Assembly: GCA_937897245.1 (NCBI GenBank)
Contig: CALCBO010000250.1
Span: 1 to 10,483, forward strand
DNA length: 10,483 nucleotides
Reading direction: 5' to 3'
DNA from: an uncultured Caryophanales bacterium
GTDB taxonomy: Bacteria; Bacillota_I; Bacilli_A; RF39; UBA660
The notes under the pieces: generated by a model
What the model saw: the letters and a program-made list of their open reading frames with translations, nothing else
The model's database searches: none
Told to the model about the DNA's origin: nothing
In this document: positions 7,358 through 10,483 of the stretch, piece after piece
Layout: every line of letters begins with the position of its first letter
How positions within the stretch are numbered: position 1 is the first letter of the stretch
Translations under genes and position numbers: made by a program

Positions 7358-8065
7358 CTATATCTTATTAAGTACTTTTTCTACCCCTTTATCTATATTA
7401 GTAGATGTTCTTCTTCTTGTTGCTTTTTTTAATATATCACTACCATTCTTTACTATAAAACTATGTTTTATATTTCTAACTAAAGGATAATCACTTTCAT
7501 TAGCACACACTACTACTATATCATTTAAATTTATTGAATTCTTTAATCCTATCTGATCTACTCCTGTAAACATATCACTTTTAGCTGAAGTAATTTCTAA
7601 ATATGTTTTATCATGAATTTTTATATAAGAAAAATTACCTCTAATTTTCTTCAATAACTCTTCTACTTTGTTTTTATCATCTACTTCTATCTCTACTTTG
7701 TAAACATCTAAATCACCTAAATCATCACTATTAGTATATATATTATCTCCAGTATAATATATAACTGGATAGTCTTTAAAAAAGGTATTAATCTTCTTTA
7801 AATTAGCTACAGTAATCTTATTTTTAGAAATACATCTTCCTTTTTCTACATCATAAATATAACTACCATTAAGTGCTATTATATAATCTAAAAATGGAAA
7901 ATCCTTATTATATTCTAACACTTCTTGATAATTACGATTAGTACACACAGAAAATACTATTCCTTTTTTCCTAATTCTTTCTATTTCAAGCATAGTTGAT
8001 GCATAAACCGCATCTTCATCATTAATTAAAGCATTATAAAAACTACTTACTACCATTTTTACCAT
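7358..8065 (-). CDS. Cof-type HAD-superfamily protein with degenerate catalytic motifs (probable pseudoenzyme)
   Basis: The 235-residue protein follows the Cof/YidA-type HAD phosphatase layout: an N-terminal strand, ERIRKKGIVFSVCTNR (motif II, Thr42), ALNGSYIYD (about 64-72), a cap domain (about 85-160), and a C-terminal end with VKNGSDILKKAT and GVEKVLNKI. The catalytic positions are lost. The DxDGTL motif reads SFYNAL (Ser8, Tyr10 for the two Asp), the motif III Lys maps to Met165, and GDGEND reads CANESD (187-192, with Ala188 for Asp and only Asp192 kept). Phosphatase activity is therefore unlikely; a binding or regulatory role, or an early stage of decay, is possible. The frame is intact and well spaced. 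It overlaps the PAP2 gene by 23 nt; a GGGGGA site precedes the ATG at 8065. A second ATG at 8056 is possible. Confidence 0.8.
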   Translation of the reverse strand: MVKMVVSSFYNALINDEDAVYASTMLEIERIRKKGIVFSVCTNRNYQEVLEYNKDFPFLDYIIALNGSYIYDVEKGRCISKNKITVANLKKINTFFKDYPVIYYTGDNIYTNSDDLGDLDVYKVEIEVDDKNKVEELLKKIRGNFSYIKIHDKTYLEITSAKSDMFTGVDQIGLKNSINLNDIVVVCANESDYPLVRNIKHSFIVKNGSDILKKATRRRTSTNIDKGVEKVLNKI

Positions 8066-8666
8066 TTTTTACTTCCCCCATTTTATCAATATTTGATATA
8101 ACAGTTAATAATAATCCTAAAGATAATACATATCCTGCCAATATATCACTAGGATAATGAACCCCTACATAAATTCTACTCAATCCTATTCCAATTATTA
8201 TGAATAGAAGAATAATTGTTAGTAATATTTTTACTATTTTATTCTTTATATTATTCCATACCCAATAAATTAAATAACCATATACAGCTATAGATATCAT
8301 TGCATGTCCTGATGGAAATGAATATCCCCCTTGCTTTATTAATCTTAAATGATCTGGTCTTACTCTTCTAATTATATTTTTTATTATTGTATTTACTAAT
8401 ACTGATGAAATAGTAATAATTCCTAAAGCTCTTTGATTCTTTTTATCAAAAGCTAATAATAAAGCTACTACTATACATAAAATACTAATTGTATTTCCAA
8501 AATTTGTAATAAACTTAAAAAAGCTATCTAATAAATCACTACGATATTGAAATATAAAGTTATATATAGAATCATCAAAACCTCTCATATTTCCAGTAAG
8601 CATCAAAATCATAATTATTAAAAATAATAAAAATAAACTTCCAACTATATAATATATTTTTTTCAT
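8043..8666 (-). CDS. PAP2-family membrane phosphatase
   Basis: An integral membrane lipid phosphatase of 207 residues with about six hydrophobic segments. The three PAP2 motifs are complete: KNIIRRVRP (Lys96 to Pro104), FPSGH (117-121) and SRIYVGVHYPSD (163-174, with His170 and Asp174). The active site should face the outside of the membrane. Likely substrates are undecaprenyl pyrophosphate or phosphatidylglycerophosphate; the sequence does not decide. It starts 8 nt after pgi, with the AGGAGA site overlapping the pgi stop codon, and its 3' end overlaps the HAD gene by 23 nt, which suggests translational coupling. Confidence 0.92.
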   Translation of the reverse strand: MKKIYYIVGSLFLLFLIIMILMLTGNMRGFDDSIYNFIFQYRSDLLDSFFKFITNFGNTISILCIVVALLLAFDKKNQRALGIITISSVLVNTIIKNIIRRVRPDHLRLIKQGGYSFPSGHAMISIAVYGYLIYWVWNNIKNKIVKILLTIILLFIIIGIGLSRIYVGVHYPSDILAGYVLSLGLLLTVISNIDKMGEVKNGKNGSK

Positions 8667-8674
8667 TATCTCTC

Positions 8675-9868
8675 CTATTGCTTAAATGTTTTTCTAATTT
8701 CTTCTTTATATACTTCAACACCTGGTTGATTAAAAGGATTAATCCCCATTAAAAATCCACTAAATGCCGCACTTAATTGAAAGAAATAAATCAATGATGC
8801 CATACTTTCAACATTTAACTCTGCAATTTCTATTTCTAAACATGGAACTTCTCCACTATTATGTGCTCTAACTACAGAATCAAATACTTGTTGTTTTATA
8901 TAATCTATTGTTTTTCCCTCATATTCTATATAATGATTATGATGAGTTATTTTAAAAAGGGTTTCAAATATTATTTTATTACCATCTTGGATAAATTGTC
9001 CCATAGAATGTAAATCTCTAGTATAAACTAAAGATATTGGTAATATTCCTAAACCACTCTTTCCTTCACTTTCTCCAAATAGTTGTTTTAACCATTCCAT
9101 AAAAGGTATATATTTTTCTTCATCTACACAAAAAGCTTCTACAGTTTTTCCTTTTTCAAATAATAATTGTCTAACTACTGAATAACTAAAAGCTTGATCT
9201 ATATATCTTTTTCCATCATAATATCCATCTATAATATTATCAATATCATAATTAAGTGCTAGTGGTAATAAATGAGCTGGTGTTATAAATGAAAACCTAC
9301 CTCCTATATCATCTGGTATTATAAATGACTTACATCCAAGATTATTTACTTCTTCACGTAAACTACCTTTTTCTTTATCTGTAGTAATAATTATATGATT
9401 ACGTAATTCTTCCTCTTCATACTTTCTTTTTAATTGTCCCATTAAGCATTTATATGTAATTGTAGTTTCCATAGTATTACCACTTTTACTAATAACATTT
9501 AAACAATAATTCTTATTATCTAAATATAATAATAATTCATCTAAATATTCACTAGATAAAGTAGTACCTGCATATATTATCTCAAAACTTTCATCTCCAA
9601 AGTATTTTTTAAACATCTCATGAAAAGCATAACTACCAAGATAAGATCCCCCAATACCTACAATTACTAAACAATCAAAATTACTTTTAATATAATCAGC
9701 TGTATTCTTAATATCTTTCACTACTTCACTTGAAATTTCCCTAGTCCATCCAGTCATCTTACTATTATTTAATTGCTCTATGTACTTATCCTTTTTATTA
9801 TATAAATCATTATAATCACTCTCTGAAATAAACTGATTAACATAAGTCGTAAAATCAAACTTAATCAT
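8675..9868 (-). CDS. pgi: Glucose-6-phosphate isomerase
   Basis: Interconverts glucose 6-phosphate and fructose 6-phosphate in glycolysis, in the cytoplasm. Family motifs are clear: VGIGGSYLG (70-78), ISKSGNT (126-132), IPDDIGGRFS (184-193), LFGESEGK (263-270, with catalytic Glu268), DLHSMGQ (285-291, His287) and NQPGVEVYK (380-388, Lys388). At 397 residues it is shorter than the Bacillus enzyme of about 450; the gaps are in loops and at the C-terminus, and the active site is complete. I chose the ATG at 9868, which has a GGAG site upstream. An in-frame ATG at 9949 would put the promoter and terminator hairpin inside the gene. It leads a four-gene operon with PAP2, the HAD-like protein and the sortase. 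Confidence 0.95.
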   Translation of the reverse strand: MIKFDFTTYVNQFISESDYNDLYNKKDKYIEQLNNSKMTGWTREISSEVVKDIKNTADYIKSNFDCLVIVGIGGSYLGSYAFHEMFKKYFGDESFEIIYAGTTLSSEYLDELLLYLDNKNYCLNVISKSGNTMETTITYKCLMGQLKRKYEEEELRNHIIITTDKEKGSLREEVNNLGCKSFIIPDDIGGRFSFITPAHLLPLALNYDIDNIIDGYYDGKRYIDQAFSYSVVRQLLFEKGKTVEAFCVDEEKYIPFMEWLKQLFGESEGKSGLGILPISLVYTRDLHSMGQFIQDGNKIIFETLFKITHHNHYIEYEGKTIDYIKQQVFDSVVRAHNSGEVPCLEIEIAELNVESMASLIYFFQLSAAFSGFLMGINPFNQPGVEVYKEEIRKTFKQ

Positions 9869-9889
9869 AGCACCACTCTCCACTATACC

Positions 9890-9918
9890 ATTATACCAAA
9901 ACAAAAGACTTGAAACAA
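9890..9918 (-). promoter_or_regulatory. Predicted promoter of the pgi operon
   Basis: TTGTTT (9913-9918), a 17-nt spacer and TATAAT (9890-9895) with an upstream TGG (extended -10), on the minus strand. The leader would be about 15 nt. The -35 box lies in the loop and 3' arm of the terminator hairpin at 9903-9931. Confidence 0.75.
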
Positions 9919-9931
9919 GTTCAAATCTTTT
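9903..9931 (-). terminator. Hairpin terminator behind the truncated Cys-rich gene, embedded in the pgi promoter
   Basis: A 12-bp stem with one G-U pair (AAAAGATTTGAA with TTCAAGTCTTTT on the minus strand), a 5-nt loop and the tail GTTTTGG. It lies 27 nt past the stop codon at 9959. Because it covers the pgi -35 box it could also act as an operator, but nothing shows this. Confidence 0.6.
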
Positions 9932-9958
9932 ATTATTAATTACTCTCATAAATAATAA

Positions 9959-10180
9959 CTAACAATATCCAGAACACTCTGAATTACCACTACGTCCAAC
10001 TGAACAACACCAACATCCTATAGTAAATGATACACTTCCATTAGTTTCTACATGACTCCCTAATACTCCATCTATACTACAAATAAATTGATAATCATTC
10101 CCAGTAAGCTCATTATAATCATAATAACATGGAATATTCTTAATTGACTCAAATACAGATAAAACAGTTTTTTTATTACT
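9959..10180 (-). pseudogene. 3' fragment of an unrecognised cysteine-rich protein gene, start missing
   Basis: A reading frame of 73 codons ends at TAG (9959-9961). It has no ATG, GTG or TTG: the next codon upstream is a TAA at 10181-10183. The peptide contains FESIKNIPCYYDYN, then a glycine- and cysteine-rich end (GCWCC, then ECSGYC) with seven cysteines in total. A terminator and the pgi promoter follow directly, so the 3' end looks natural while the 5' end looks cut off. I do not recognise the family; a small secreted or surface protein would fit, but no export signal is left to test this. Codon use is AT-rich like that of the genes to the left, unlike the gene to the right. Confidence 0.5.
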
Positions 10181-10198
10181 TTACACAAGATTTCAGTG

Positions 10199-10228
10199 TT
10201 GAATTCCTTTTTCACAAAATGTTATAAT
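10199..10228 (+). promoter_or_regulatory. Predicted promoter of the short-chain dehydrogenase
   Basis: TTGAAT (10199-10204), an 18-nt spacer and TATAAT (10223-10228) preceded by TGT, an extended -10. The start codon lies 37 nt beyond the -10 box. Confidence 0.65.
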
Positions 10229-10264
10229 TAAAAAACAACATTTTATTAGAAAAAGGATGATACT

Positions 10265-10483
10265 ATGTCAAAAGTTATTCTTATTACGGGGGCATCCCGC
10301 GGTATTGGTGCAGCAATTGCCCAAAGATTTGCAAAAGAAGGGTATTCTCTCGTCATCAACTGCAGCAAATCCGCCCAAGAACTTATTTCATTAAAAGAAG
10401 ATTTACAAAAAAAATATCATGTCCCTATTCTGGCTTCCGTTGGAAATATTGGTGACTACCATTATGTGATTGCTCTTTTTGAA
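10265..10483 (+). CDS. Short-chain dehydrogenase/reductase, FabG-like (5' part; continues beyond window)
   Basis: Only the first 73 codons are visible. They form the start of a Rossmann fold: VILITGASRGIGAAIA with the classical TGxxxGxG nucleotide-binding motif at residues 8-15, then a second strand LVINC. The segment KKYHVPILASVGNIGDY resembles SDR proteins annotated in Lachnospiraceae-type Clostridia as EF-P 5-aminopentanone reductase (YmfI-like), but FabG and other SDRs cannot be excluded. An AAAGGA site is 7 nt before the ATG. GC content is about 38% (84 of 219), against roughly 27% for neighbours, with codons such as GCC, TCC and CGC that are rare in the rest of the window. The gene is therefore likely of different origin or belongs to another replicon or genome joined here. 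Confidence 0.85.
   Translation, partial: MSKVILITGASRGIGAAIAQRFAKEGYSLVINCSKSAQELISLKEDLQKKYHVPILASVGNIGDYHYVIALFE

Noticed and set aside
9869..9949. Upstream extension of the pgi frame to an ATG at 9949
   Set aside because: It would contain the pgi promoter and a terminator hairpin, and the added residues have no counterpart in glucose-6-phosphate isomerases.
10176..10188. ACTTTACAC resembles the outer end of the IS (TTTACACTA)
   Set aside because: Only about seven bases match, the CCCCAAAA part is absent and no second end or target duplication is seen, so it does not support an IS-mediated junction.
1..10483. CRISPR array, tRNA or rRNA gene, or riboswitch
   Set aside because: No evenly spaced direct repeats, cloverleaf-like sequences or known conserved leader motifs were seen; leaders before the predicted promoters' genes are short.

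Overview
The window looks like the chromosome of a low-GC, Gram-positive-type bacterium (Bacillota, Bacilli/Erysipelotrichia-like). The sequence is roughly 27% GC by eye. Shine-Dalgarno sites are strong, the standard code is used (Trp is TGG, with no in-frame TGA), promoters are of the sigma-A type, and there are cell-wall functions: a sortase, a lipoprotein glycosidase, a PAP2 phosphatase and a repeat-rich surface protein. Finer taxonomy is inference.

Layout on the minus strand, from right to left: (a) 9959-10180, the 3' end of an unrecognised cysteine-rich gene that has lost its start, ending at a hairpin terminator (9903-9931); (b) a tight four-gene operon, pgi (8675-9868), a PAP2 phosphatase (8043-8666), a Cof-type HAD-fold protein without its catalytic aspartates (7358-8065), and a class-B-like sortase without a recognisable catalytic Arg (6593-7345), closed by a terminator at 6557-6585; (c) a second unit, an RluA-family pseudouridine synthase (5660-6508) and the lipoprotein NagZ-like hexosaminidase (4497-5654), closed by a terminator at 4466-4494; (d) an ISLre2-family insertion sequence on the plus strand (about 2849-4435) with inverted ends and an 8-bp target duplication; (e) a large surface protein (1-2767, running off the left edge) with a SipW/TasA-type N-terminus, four InlB-type repeats, two Big_2-like domains and an Asn/Gly-rich repetitive region. 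At the far right (10265 to the window end) a short-chain dehydrogenase starts on the plus strand, with a clearly higher GC content (about 38%).

Genes within each unit are packed so closely that the ribosome-binding site of the next gene usually overlaps the previous stop codon. Two terminators run directly into the -35 box of the next promoter. The cell-envelope theme links the units: the sortase and the surface protein may be functional partners, NagZ acts on muropeptides and PAP2 on lipid phosphates, but none of these partnerships is shown by the sequence.

I did not find a clearly new multi-gene system. The best candidates for a second look are the catalytically degenerate HAD protein next to the Arg-less sortase, the IS element that splits a direct repeat upstream of the surface-protein promoter, the RBS-masking hairpin of the IS, and the compositional break at about 10180 that coincides with a 5'-truncated gene.
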